DNA of 64,000 nucleotides from Geomonas propionica. GTDB lineage: Bacteria; Desulfobacterota; Desulfuromonadia; Geobacterales; Geobacteraceae. The stretch is from assembly GCF_016458235.1 (NCBI RefSeq), contig NZ_JAEMHK010000004.1, positions 248,001 to 312,000 of the forward strand. The letters run 5' to 3'. This document shows positions 58,162 through 64,000 of the stretch, piece by piece (the stretch's first letter is position 1; each line of letters starts with the position of its first letter). A model generated the notes under the pieces. The model saw nothing but the letters and a program-made list of their open reading frames with translations. It made no database searches and had not been told where the DNA came from. Both the position numbers and the translations under genes were made by a program.

Positions 58162-58797
58162 TCAGTCGAGGGGGAGTAGCCCTTCCCGGATGGCGAATTT
58201 GGTAAGACTGGCGATGTTGGTGAGGTTCAACTTTTTCATGAGGTGCATGCGGTGGGTTTCCACGGTCTTCGGGCTGATCTGGAGGTGAGCGGCTATCTCC
58301 CGGGAAGTTTTCCCCTGGGCCATGAGCACCAACACCTCCTCCTCGCGCGCGGTAAGCGGCAACTTCCCAGCTGCTGTTGGAAGCTCGTGCTCCAGGACCC
58401 CTTGCAGCTGAGAGCTGAGGTAGAAACCGTTGTCGGAAACGATCCGGACCGCCTCGAGGATTTCATCGGAGGGACAGCTTTTGACCAGGTACCCTTTCGC
58501 TCCGGCGTCCAGGGCCTGGCGCACCGACCGTGCATCGCCGTACATGGAGAGCATCAGCACCTTCATATCCGGGAAGGCGCTGAGAATGCAGCGGCTCGCC
58601 TCGATGCCGTTGCCGTCGGGCATCATCAGGTCCATAAGGATGACATCCGGCTGCTTCTCATAAGTGAGGCGCACGGCCTCCATCCCGCTGGCGGCCTGGG
58701 CCACGACTTCGAGTCCGGGTGCTTTCTCGATCATCGCGATCAGACATTCGCGGATCAACGTGTGATCGTCGGCAAGAAGGATTTTGGTGGTCCGCAT
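58162..58797 (-). CDS. NarL/LuxR-type response regulator
   Basis: 211-residue regulator. Receiver 1-120: ILLADDHTLIRE, phospho-Asp in VILMDLMMPDGNG (~54), Ser in MLSMYGD, Lys in GYLVKSCPS. LuxR HTH at ~145-211: LTAREEEVLVLMAQGKTSREIAAHLQISPKTVETHRMHLMKKL. The C-terminal TKFAIREGLLPLD is almost the same as that of the regulator at 58926. It lies 128 bases downstream of that regulator and may respond to the same PAS kinase. The ribosome-binding site is weak. Confidence 0.93.
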   Translation of the reverse strand: MRTTKILLADDHTLIRECLIAMIEKAPGLEVVAQAASGMEAVRLTYEKQPDVILMDLMMPDGNGIEASRCILSAFPDMKVLMLSMYGDARSVRQALDAGAKGYLVKSCPSDEILEAVRIVSDNGFYLSSQLQGVLEHELPTAAGKLPLTAREEEVLVLMAQGKTSREIAAHLQISPKTVETHRMHLMKKLNLTNIASLTKFAIREGLLPLD

Positions 58798-58925
58798 CGT
58801 GTCCCGGTAGTTGTCGCTTCGCGAGGAGAGGTTCAAGGTCGCAAATGAGAGGCAACTCTAACAAATAGGGACGGGTCACGATATCAGGGTTTATATGAGA
58901 GGCAGCGGAGATTTTCCTGAGTAAT

Positions 58926-59576
58926 TCAGTTGTCTAGACTGGTGAATCCCTCACGAATGGCGAACTTGGTAAGCTCAGCCACGGAGCGCAGCTTCAGCTT
59001 CTTCATAATCTGCTGGCGGTGGGTGTCGACGGTCTTCACGTTGATCTTGAGCAGAAACGCAATGTTCTTGGCGTTGTTCCCCTCGGCGATCAGCTGTAGC
59101 ACCTCCCGTTCCCGCGGGGTCAGCGCCGCTTCACCCTGCTGCAAAGAATCGGGAATCCTCTTTATGTAGTCGTCGATGACCACGCCGATGATACCCGAGC
59201 AGACGTAGATCTCGCCCGCGGCCACGGACCGCACCGCATGCACCAGTTCAGCGGAGGTGCAGTCCTTGAGCAGGTAGCCCCGCGCCCCGGCCCGGAAGGC
59301 TTGGGCAACGAAACGCTTGTCCTTGTACATGGAGAGGATCAACACTCGGGCCGATGGGCATTCCACGCCGAGCCTTTGGGTCGCCTCGATACCGTTCATG
59401 CCGGGCATGCTGGTGTCCATCACGACCACGCCGGGAGCTGCCTGCGCGGCTATCTCCAGCGCCGATCTGCCGTTATCGGCGTCGGCGACCACCACGATGT
59501 CGGGGAACTTCTCCAGCAGGATCCGGATCCCCTCTCTGACTATGCTGTGGTCGTCGACTATCATCACGCGTGTCAT
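58926..59576 (-). CDS. NarL/LuxR-type response regulator paired with PAS kinase
   Basis: 216-residue regulator. Receiver: VMIVDDHSIVREG, phospho-Asp in VVVMDTSMPGMNG (~55), Ser in ILSMYKD, Lys in GYLLKDCTS. HTH: LTPREREVLQLIAEGNNAKNIAFLLKINVKTVDTHRQQIMKKL. The start ATG at 59576 overlaps the stop of the PAS kinase (TGATG), so the two are co-translated. GGGAG lies six bases ahead. It is a paralogue of the 58162 regulator. Confidence 0.94.
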   Translation of the reverse strand: MTRVMIVDDHSIVREGIRILLEKFPDIVVVADADNGRSALEIAAQAAPGVVVMDTSMPGMNGIEATQRLGVECPSARVLILSMYKDKRFVAQAFRAGARGYLLKDCTSAELVHAVRSVAAGEIYVCSGIIGVVIDDYIKRIPDSLQQGEAALTPREREVLQLIAEGNNAKNIAFLLKINVKTVDTHRQQIMKKLKLRSVAELTKFAIREGFTSLDN

Positions 59577-60664
59577 CACGAACTCCCTGTAGTGTTGCGA
59601 TCCCCCTCCGGAAAGGGGACGCGGACGGTCACCTCGGTGCCGCCAGAGTCGGAACGAAGCTCCAGTTGGCCACCGAGATGCTGCACCCTCTGCCGGATAT
59701 TGAACAGGCCGAAACCGGACATGGCCCGATCCTGCGCCTGCGGGGGGAAGCCTTTGCCGTCATCGGTGACCCTCAGCTCCAGGTGATCGGCCCCTTGCCT
59801 GATGGTGGTGGAAACCTTTCCCGCCTCGGCGTGCTTGACCACGTTCACCAGAAGTTCGCGCGCCACGTGGTATAGGGTCCCCCCCAGTTCTTCGTTCAGT
59901 TGACCGGTCAGGTCGCTGGTGACCTTCACCTGCAACTTGTGCTTGGCCTGAAACTGCTCCGCCAGCCAGTCCAGTGCCGCCTCGAGCCCCACTTCGTAGA
60001 GCAGCGGCGGGCTGATCTGGAAGGTGAGGCTGCGGACTTCCTGGATGGTCCGCTCGAGCAGAAGCTCCAGCTCCCGGACCGTCCGGGTCGCCGCGGCGGG
60101 AAGCTTGAAATCCTGACAGCAGTCGCTGAGTTTCAACTTGGCCAGGGCCAAATTCTGCCCGATCTCGTCGTGCAGTTCGGCGGCGATGCGGCGGCGCTCC
60201 TTCTCCTCCGCCAACGACAGCTCGATCGCCAGCGCGCTCAGTTGTTCCTGGTTGGCAAGCAGCAGTTCCTGCGCCTGCACCTGCTCGGTAACGTCGCGTG
60301 AGATGCTGAAGATGCCGCTTACCTTGCCGTCGCGGTCGAAGAGCGGCCCCTTGGTGGAAAGGAATACGCTTGGGCGACCCAGCCGGTCGACGAACTGCTC
60401 CTGCAGGGTGGAGCTGGCGAGCGACGCCATGACCAGGTGGTCGTTTCCGCGCAAGACATGCACCATCTCGTCGGGAAAGAGATCGCTGTCGTCCAGCCCC
60501 AGGATCTCCTCGGCCGGCTTGCCGTACCACTTGGCCGCCTGGCTGTTGATGAGCAGGTAGCGCCCCTCGAGGTCCTTGGCGTAGATCAGGTCCGGAGTGC
60601 CGTTCACCACGGCATCGAGCAGGTCCTGGGTCGTCCTCGGCTCGTAATTCAAGCGGTGAGACAT
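59576..60664 (-). CDS. PAS-domain histidine kinase, NarX/DesK type
   Basis: 362-residue cytoplasmic kinase. PAS domain at ~12-125 (VVNGTPDLIYAKDLEGRYLLINSQAAKWYGK ... RDVTEQ, described in parts), coiled-coil linker at ~125-150, HisKA_3 dimerisation box ERRRIAAELHDEIGQNLALAKL (His ~163), and an HATPase_c with VARELLVNVVKHAEA (N box), VTDDGKGFPP (G1) and GFGLFNIRQRV (G2). No membrane segment. The start MSHRLNYEP has AGGAG ten bases ahead; the open frame further upstream overlaps the next gene in another frame. It is the partner of the 58926 regulator. Confidence 0.92.
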   Translation of the reverse strand: MSHRLNYEPRTTQDLLDAVVNGTPDLIYAKDLEGRYLLINSQAAKWYGKPAEEILGLDDSDLFPDEMVHVLRGNDHLVMASLASSTLQEQFVDRLGRPSVFLSTKGPLFDRDGKVSGIFSISRDVTEQVQAQELLLANQEQLSALAIELSLAEEKERRRIAAELHDEIGQNLALAKLKLSDCCQDFKLPAAATRTVRELELLLERTIQEVRSLTFQISPPLLYEVGLEAALDWLAEQFQAKHKLQVKVTSDLTGQLNEELGGTLYHVARELLVNVVKHAEAGKVSTTIRQGADHLELRVTDDGKGFPPQAQDRAMSGFGLFNIRQRVQHLGGQLELRSDSGGTEVTVRVPFPEGDRNTTGSS

Positions 60665-60666
60665 GC

Positions 60667-61554
60667 TTATGACGCTCCTACCCTTGCGGTTGCCAGCAGT
60701 TCCTCGATCTGCGCCAATCCGGGCGCGCAGGCCTGCCCTCGCTCGCGTGACAGCTCGAGGGCCACGCTGCCCAGGGCGCGGTAGATAAGCGCGAGTTGCC
60801 CGTCGTAGCTCTCCAGCGCGTCCAGTTGCCGGGCCACCACCCCGGCGTCGCCGCGGGCGATGGGGCCGGTCAGGGCGCGGGCGGTGCCGGCGCGAAAGAC
60901 GTTGTCCACCGTGCCGCGCACCAACGGCTCCATCACCAGGAGCGCGGTCTCGCGGGGGACGCCCCCCTTCTCGAAGGCCCTGAGCCCCGCCTCCAAAAGG
61001 GCGGTGAGGTAGTTGCAGGCCAGCACCGAGCCGGCGTGGTAGATAGTTTTGAAACGGGGATCGATGTTGAAGATCTTCCCGCCGATGGCGCTGAAAAGCT
61101 CCGCCATCAACTCGCGCGCCTGAGGATCCCCCTCGATGCCGCACCAAGTCCCGGCGAAATCTCCGACACAGACGGCCGGGTCGGCGAAGCTTTTCACGGG
61201 GTGAACGCTCGCCAGCTGTGCCCCGAACTGTGCGGCGGGCTCCAGGAGCGCACTCCCCAGCGAACCGCTGAAATGGCACACCGTGGTGTCCCGGTCCAGG
61301 AGGTCGGTGCGGCACAGCTCCCGGACACAGGCGGCGATGGCGTCGTCGGGGCTGGCCACGAGGTACAGGTCGGCGCGCTCGAGCTTGTTAAAATCGGCTA
61401 CGGGGCGTCCCGCCCCGATGAAGTCGGCTGCGGTCTGCGCGCTGGCCGTCGAACGGGTCAGGATGTCCCTGACTGCCACGCTCCCCGACTGCTGCAGCAG
61501 ACGCCCCACGGTCTTACCCACGGCGCCGCAACCAATGATGCTGAAGGTTTTCAT
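60667..61554 (-). CDS. Rossmann-like/DUF2520 oxidoreductase
   Basis: 295-residue protein with an NADP-type N-terminal domain (FSIIGCGAVGKTVGRLLQQSG, VASPDDAIAACV) and a C-terminal DUF2520 helical domain (YHAGSVLACNYLTALLEAG, TGPIARGDAGVVARQLDAL). The fold is that of pyrroline-5-carboxylate or ketopantoate reductases. The HVPVKSF-like segment (VHPVKSFADP) and the TGPIARGD motif are conserved in DUF2520. Substrate not established. The start has GGGAGAGTG ahead. It ends two bases before the PAS kinase start, so it may be co-transcribed with it. Confidence 0.88.
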   Translation of the reverse strand: MKTFSIIGCGAVGKTVGRLLQQSGSVAVRDILTRSTASAQTAADFIGAGRPVADFNKLERADLYLVASPDDAIAACVRELCRTDLLDRDTTVCHFSGSLGSALLEPAAQFGAQLASVHPVKSFADPAVCVGDFAGTWCGIEGDPQARELMAELFSAIGGKIFNIDPRFKTIYHAGSVLACNYLTALLEAGLRAFEKGGVPRETALLVMEPLVRGTVDNVFRAGTARALTGPIARGDAGVVARQLDALESYDGQLALIYRALGSVALELSRERGQACAPGLAQIEELLATARVGAS

Positions 61555-61737
61555 CACTCTCTCCCAAATCCGGACAACCTGGTCAGGGTACGACAAATCA
61601 AACGAGAGTGTCAACGATACCGGCAGCGGGGGAAGGTGCGTTGCGCAAAGGATGAGAAAAAGCGGAGGGGAAAAAAGAAAATCCCCCACCGCGAGGAGGG
61701 GGATTTGGGGGGCGAGCGCAGCAGCGGGCAGCGGCGC

Positions 61738-61962
61738 CTAAGACTTGTCGTCCATGTTGAGGCTGTAATCGTCCCCCTCGACGCACTCGCTCGAGGCCTG
61801 GAGAAAGGACTCGGCCTGGGGGTCCCTGACGATCTCGACGACGCCGTGGTTTGCTGACCAGGCCGTGCCGCAGACGCTGCATTCCGTGATTCCCTCGTTG
61901 AACCCCTCCGAATGGAGGTTGGTGTCGACCTGCGCATGGTTCTTACATACCGGGCACTTCAT
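61738..61962 (-). CDS. Small zinc-ribbon-like protein
   Basis: 74-residue protein. Two CXXC pairs (MKCPVCKNH and ITECSVCGTAW) in the first 35 residues indicate a zinc ribbon. The remainder is acidic and ends in YSLNMDDKS. GGAGGAGAACC precedes the ATG. Neighbours are unrelated genes in the same orientation. Function unknown. Confidence 0.8.
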   Translation of the reverse strand: MKCPVCKNHAQVDTNLHSEGFNEGITECSVCGTAWSANHGVVEIVRDPQAESFLQASSECVEGDDYSLNMDDKS

Positions 61963-62121
61963 GGTTCTCCTCCTCCCGCGGCAACTGCGGTCGCTGATCT
62001 AATGAGAGAGATTATGACGGCATTTGCTCGCGTGGCAAGTCCCAGCCTGCGTCTGTATGCCGCCGACCCTGCCTGGACTTCGTGCCGGCGCGCCGCCGCG
62101 AGACGCCGAGGTCCCCTCTCG

Positions 62122-62403
62122 CTACTGCACCGGCGCCGGGGACGCAGCTTTCTTGACGCGGGGCGTTTTGGCACGAGGTGTCGCGGTACGCCCCTTCCCC
62201 CTCCCCTTCTGGGCCTTCACCGGAGGGTGGTAACTGGCCGGGTCCGCGGGGTGGAGGTCGTTGAAGTGCGAGGAGATGATCTTTCTTACCATACCGTCGC
62301 TGAAGCGGATGGTGGCCCTGACTTCGTCCACCTCGACCACCTTGCCGGTACCCCATTGTTGTGCCATTGCATGACTCACCACGCTGCCGCGTTTGACGAT
62401 CAT
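62122..62403 (-). CDS. DUF3553-like small protein with basic tail
   Basis: 93-residue protein. Residues 1-60 (VKRGSVVSHAMAQQWGTGKVVEVDEVRATIRFSDG) match the short SH3-like DUF3553 pattern. The rest (KAQKGRGKGRTATPRAKTPRVKKA) is Lys/Arg/Pro/Ala-rich like a histone-type or nucleic-acid-binding tail. GAGGG lies seven bases ahead of the ATG at 62403. It may bind RNA or DNA, which is only inferred from the charge. Confidence 0.75.
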   Translation of the reverse strand: MIVKRGSVVSHAMAQQWGTGKVVEVDEVRATIRFSDGMVRKIISSHFNDLHPADPASYHPPVKAQKGRGKGRTATPRAKTPRVKKAASPAPVQ

Positions 62404-62631
62404 GTTTTTACCCTCGCTGGTGACGTTGTTCGGTCCAGGGCGGACGCGTCGACACGCTCGGCCGGAAAGGTCGAGGCTGCTGGCTGCGAACTTGGATCGA
62501 TTGTTGGAAAGACTGATCAAGTGATCAAGAGACGTGACGGCTGCTGCAGGGATCGACGGCCCCGGAAAATGGGCGCCATGAGAATATACACCGGAAACGG
62601 GAAATGGACAGCGGGAGGGGATAATTTCCGG

Positions 62632-63510
62632 CTACGGCCGCGCCCCCCCGCCCCCTGTCCCGGTCTGGGCAGGGGGTGCCACGGCGGGCTCGGAAAGCGG
62701 CCTCAACTGTTCGGGCGGGACCTGCGGCTCGCCCATGATGATGACCGCCGGACCGCGCAGTTTCTGCAGGGAGCCGGTATCACGGGCGCCGACCGCCCAG
62801 CGGTACAGCTTCTTCGCGTCCATGAGCACGGGCTTGGCCGGCTCGCCGTAGTAGGCAAGCTGCATCTCTTCGTCGCTCAGCCCAATGCAGCCATGGGAGG
62901 CGGGATAGCCGGGGAGGTCGCGGCCGTGGATCCAGTAGGAAGTCCAGCCGTCGTCTTTCTTGCCCACGTGGAAGCGCAGTCCGTAGTGCATCGGGTAGGG
63001 ACGGTCCGTTCCCTCCACCGGGAACAGGCTCGACTCGTGCGCCGGGTCGACGGTATCGACGCGGTAGCTGCCGTTTTCCAGGCGATACTCCTCCACCCCC
63101 ACCGCAACCGGTGCGGAGAAGACCAGGGTGCCGAACTCGTAGGCGCCCAGAAACATCTCGTTCTGGTCGATGAGGATCAATTGCGGTTCCTTCTCCGCTT
63201 CGTAGTACAGGGGGGGCATCGGGTTGAATTCCTTGATGTCCTCCATGTGCTTGGGCACCTTGACCGACATGCCGGCCAAGAAGTGGCGCCGGTCCATGCG
63301 GTTGAAGCGCAGGCCGTCCTGCCACTGTTTGCCGAAGATCTTGTAGGGGGAGTCCTTGCTGGTGACCTTGACGCAGTCCCACTCGTAGAGGTAATCGGTG
63401 GGGTAGTGGATTTCACACAGGGATCGGATCTTGTCCGCCGCAAAACAGGGGAGGCTGGTGATGCCGAGGAGAATCAGCAGGGTGCAGAGTGTGCGTAGCA
63501 GCGGTTTCAT
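62632..63510 (-). CDS. L,D-transpeptidase (YkuD family)
   Basis: 292-residue periplasmic enzyme that makes 3-3 peptidoglycan cross-links or attaches proteins to peptidoglycan. Signal peptide at 1-25 (LCTLLILLGITSLPCFA). A LysM-like or N-terminal part spans ~35-100 and the YkuD domain ~105-225, with the catalytic motif IHGRDLPGYPASHGCIGLSD (His and Cys). The C-terminal ~60 residues are Pro/Gly-rich (VAPPAQTGTGGGGARP). The motif ends in CIGL where CIRL is usual. It is a single gene on the minus strand. Confidence 0.92.
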   Translation of the reverse strand: MKPLLRTLCTLLILLGITSLPCFAADKIRSLCEIHYPTDYLYEWDCVKVTSKDSPYKIFGKQWQDGLRFNRMDRRHFLAGMSVKVPKHMEDIKEFNPMPPLYYEAEKEPQLILIDQNEMFLGAYEFGTLVFSAPVAVGVEEYRLENGSYRVDTVDPAHESSLFPVEGTDRPYPMHYGLRFHVGKKDDGWTSYWIHGRDLPGYPASHGCIGLSDEEMQLAYYGEPAKPVLMDAKKLYRWAVGARDTGSLQKLRGPAVIIMGEPQVPPEQLRPLSEPAVAPPAQTGTGGGGARP

Positions 63511-63617
63511 TGTGCGCCTCGTTCCTTGGCCAGTGAAGCGGCTGGCCGCCGGTTGTGAGACGACTTCATTATACCAAATCTCTCATGAAACTTGAAGCAG
63601 CGCCTGTGGTCATGAGA

Positions 63618-63652
63618 AACAAGAAGCCCCGGGCCTTGGGGACCGGGGCTTT
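63618..63652 (-). terminator. Terminator hairpin downstream of the last gene
   Basis: Stem AAGCCCCGG / CCGGGGCTT around a ten-base loop. On the minus strand the trailing sequence is T-rich (TTCTTGTTTC). It follows the stop of the gene at 63681. Confidence 0.65.
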
Positions 63653-63680
63653 CGCTTATCGCAGGGGTGCTGCCGACCGG

Positions 63681-64000
63681 TCAGACGGTCGAGCGCAACA
63701 GGCGGTTTACTTGGCCCCAGCCTCCCTGGGCGCCGGTTGCCGCCATGAACTCCTTCACCGCCGGCTTCATCTCCTTGGCGATCTGGCTCAGCTCGTCGTT
63801 CAGGTGGAAGACACCCTTTCCTGCCACCGCCTCGCTGTCGGCGCTGGCCGCCAAGGAAAAACTGAAGCTCCTGCTGGTGAGCTCCGCGGCGTCACCCTGG
63901 TAGCTGAGTGAAATGCCATCCGCGCCTGCCTGGTAGGTCGCCGACTGCTGTTGCACGGAGACGTGGTCGTACTGAAGCTGGAGGCCAAAGCTCACCTCCT
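63681..64000 (-). CDS. Hypothetical protein, 5' end beyond the window
   Basis: At least 106 residues are visible. It is rich in Ser, Gln and Ala (SVQQQSATYQAGADG, FSFSLAASADSEAVAGKGV), with a charged helical C-terminus (ELSQIAKEMKPAVKEFMAATG). A GTG at 63995 abuts an AGGAG, too close to be its ribosome-binding site, so the frame probably continues beyond position 64000. No family recognised. Confidence 0.65.
   Translation of the reverse strand, partial: EVSFGLQLQYDHVSVQQQSATYQAGADGISLSYQGDAAELTSRSFSFSLAASADSEAVAGKGVFHLNDELSQIAKEMKPAVKEFMAATGAQGGWGQVNRLLRSTV

Noticed and set aside
59576..61315. Extending the PAS kinase upstream to 61315
   Set aside because: The extra sequence is an out-of-frame shadow of the DUF2520 gene; the PAS domain begins just after the ATG at 60664.
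1..64000. tRNA, rRNA, insertion sequence, prophage or integrase genes
   Set aside because: I looked through the intergenic gaps and the protein set and saw no cloverleaf-like segment with a CCA end, no rRNA-like stretch, and no transposase or integrase motifs.

Overview
The window reads as chromosomal DNA of a GC-rich deltaproteobacterium, most probably a Geobacteraceae member (Geobacter/Citrifermentans/Geomonas type). The inference rests on gene content and gene order only: a decaheme cytochrome with an MtrB/PioB-like outer-membrane porin, a periplasmic NiFe uptake hydrogenase in the hybS-A-B-L-protease-tatA order known from Geobacter sulfurreducens, a full hyp maturation set, many two-component proteins, PilZ, CheW and MCP genes, and two strong sigma-54 promoters. 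I see no tRNA or rRNA gene, CRISPR array, insertion sequence, integrase or phage gene.

Layout. 1-1.7 kb: 5' part of comEC (minus strand, cut by the window edge). 2.1-3.4 kb: a small Fis-type HTH protein and a radical SAM protein. 3.9-12.0 kb: a minus-strand housekeeping block transcribed yceD-rpmF-plsX-fabH-fabD-fabG-acpP-fabF-rpiB-glyA, with a good sigma-70 promoter at its head and a terminator behind glyA. 12.2-13.1 kb: sppA. 13.5 kb: a small phosphoesterase on the plus strand. 13.9-19.9 kb: a tight minus-strand cluster of MlaF-like ABC ATPase, decaheme lipoprotein cytochrome, MtrB-like porin, ABC-type binding protein (apparently with a non-AUG start), receiver-only regulator and a small Cys-tailed protein. 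It looks like an electron conduit through the outer membrane coupled to sensing or transport functions. 20.0-24.0 kb: small membrane proteins, a 31-residue miniprotein, a TPR-like protein and a histone-deacetylase-fold amidohydrolase. 24.2-28.3 kb: ammonium transporter behind a sigma-54 promoter, a secretion-ATPase-N-domain/receiver fusion, a class III aminotransferase and a PilZ protein.

28.3-40.7 kb: the hydrogenase island, all on the minus strand. hypA comes first, then a terminator, then a sigma-54 promoter driving hybS-hybA-hybB-hybL, followed by the maturation protease, tatA, hypB, hypF, hypC, hypD and hypE. The gene set covers subunit synthesis, Tat export, Ni insertion, CN/CO ligand synthesis and C-terminal processing. 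40.7-45.3 kb: two histidine kinases and an NtrC-type regulator, next to a small orphan HypA-like zinc-ribbon protein at 45.5 kb. 45.8-48.8 kb: a spermidine-synthase-like protein, rsgA, a membrane protein and a HAD phosphatase.

48.9-55.0 kb: a minus-strand lipid/acyl-phosphate block: a PPOX-fold flavoprotein, butyrate kinase, a phosphate butyryltransferase fused to an XRE HTH plus cupin module, a glycerophosphodiesterase, and an acyltransferase/alpha-beta-hydrolase fusion. A perfect palindrome in the promoter ahead of this block shares its core with a palindrome upstream of acpP. 55.3-60.7 kb: CheW, an MCP, and a PAS histidine kinase with two NarL-type regulators. 60.7-64.0 kb: a Rossmann/DUF2520 protein, two small proteins, an L,D-transpeptidase and a truncated hypothetical gene.

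Intergenic gaps repeatedly hold GC-rich inverted repeats of REP or small-MITE type. The strongest leads are the 13.9-19.9 kb conduit cluster with its apparent AUC start, the XRE-cupin-Ptb fusion with its candidate operator, the acyltransferase-hydrolase fusion, and the orphan HypA-like zinc ribbon next to a CRP/FNR-type palindrome.
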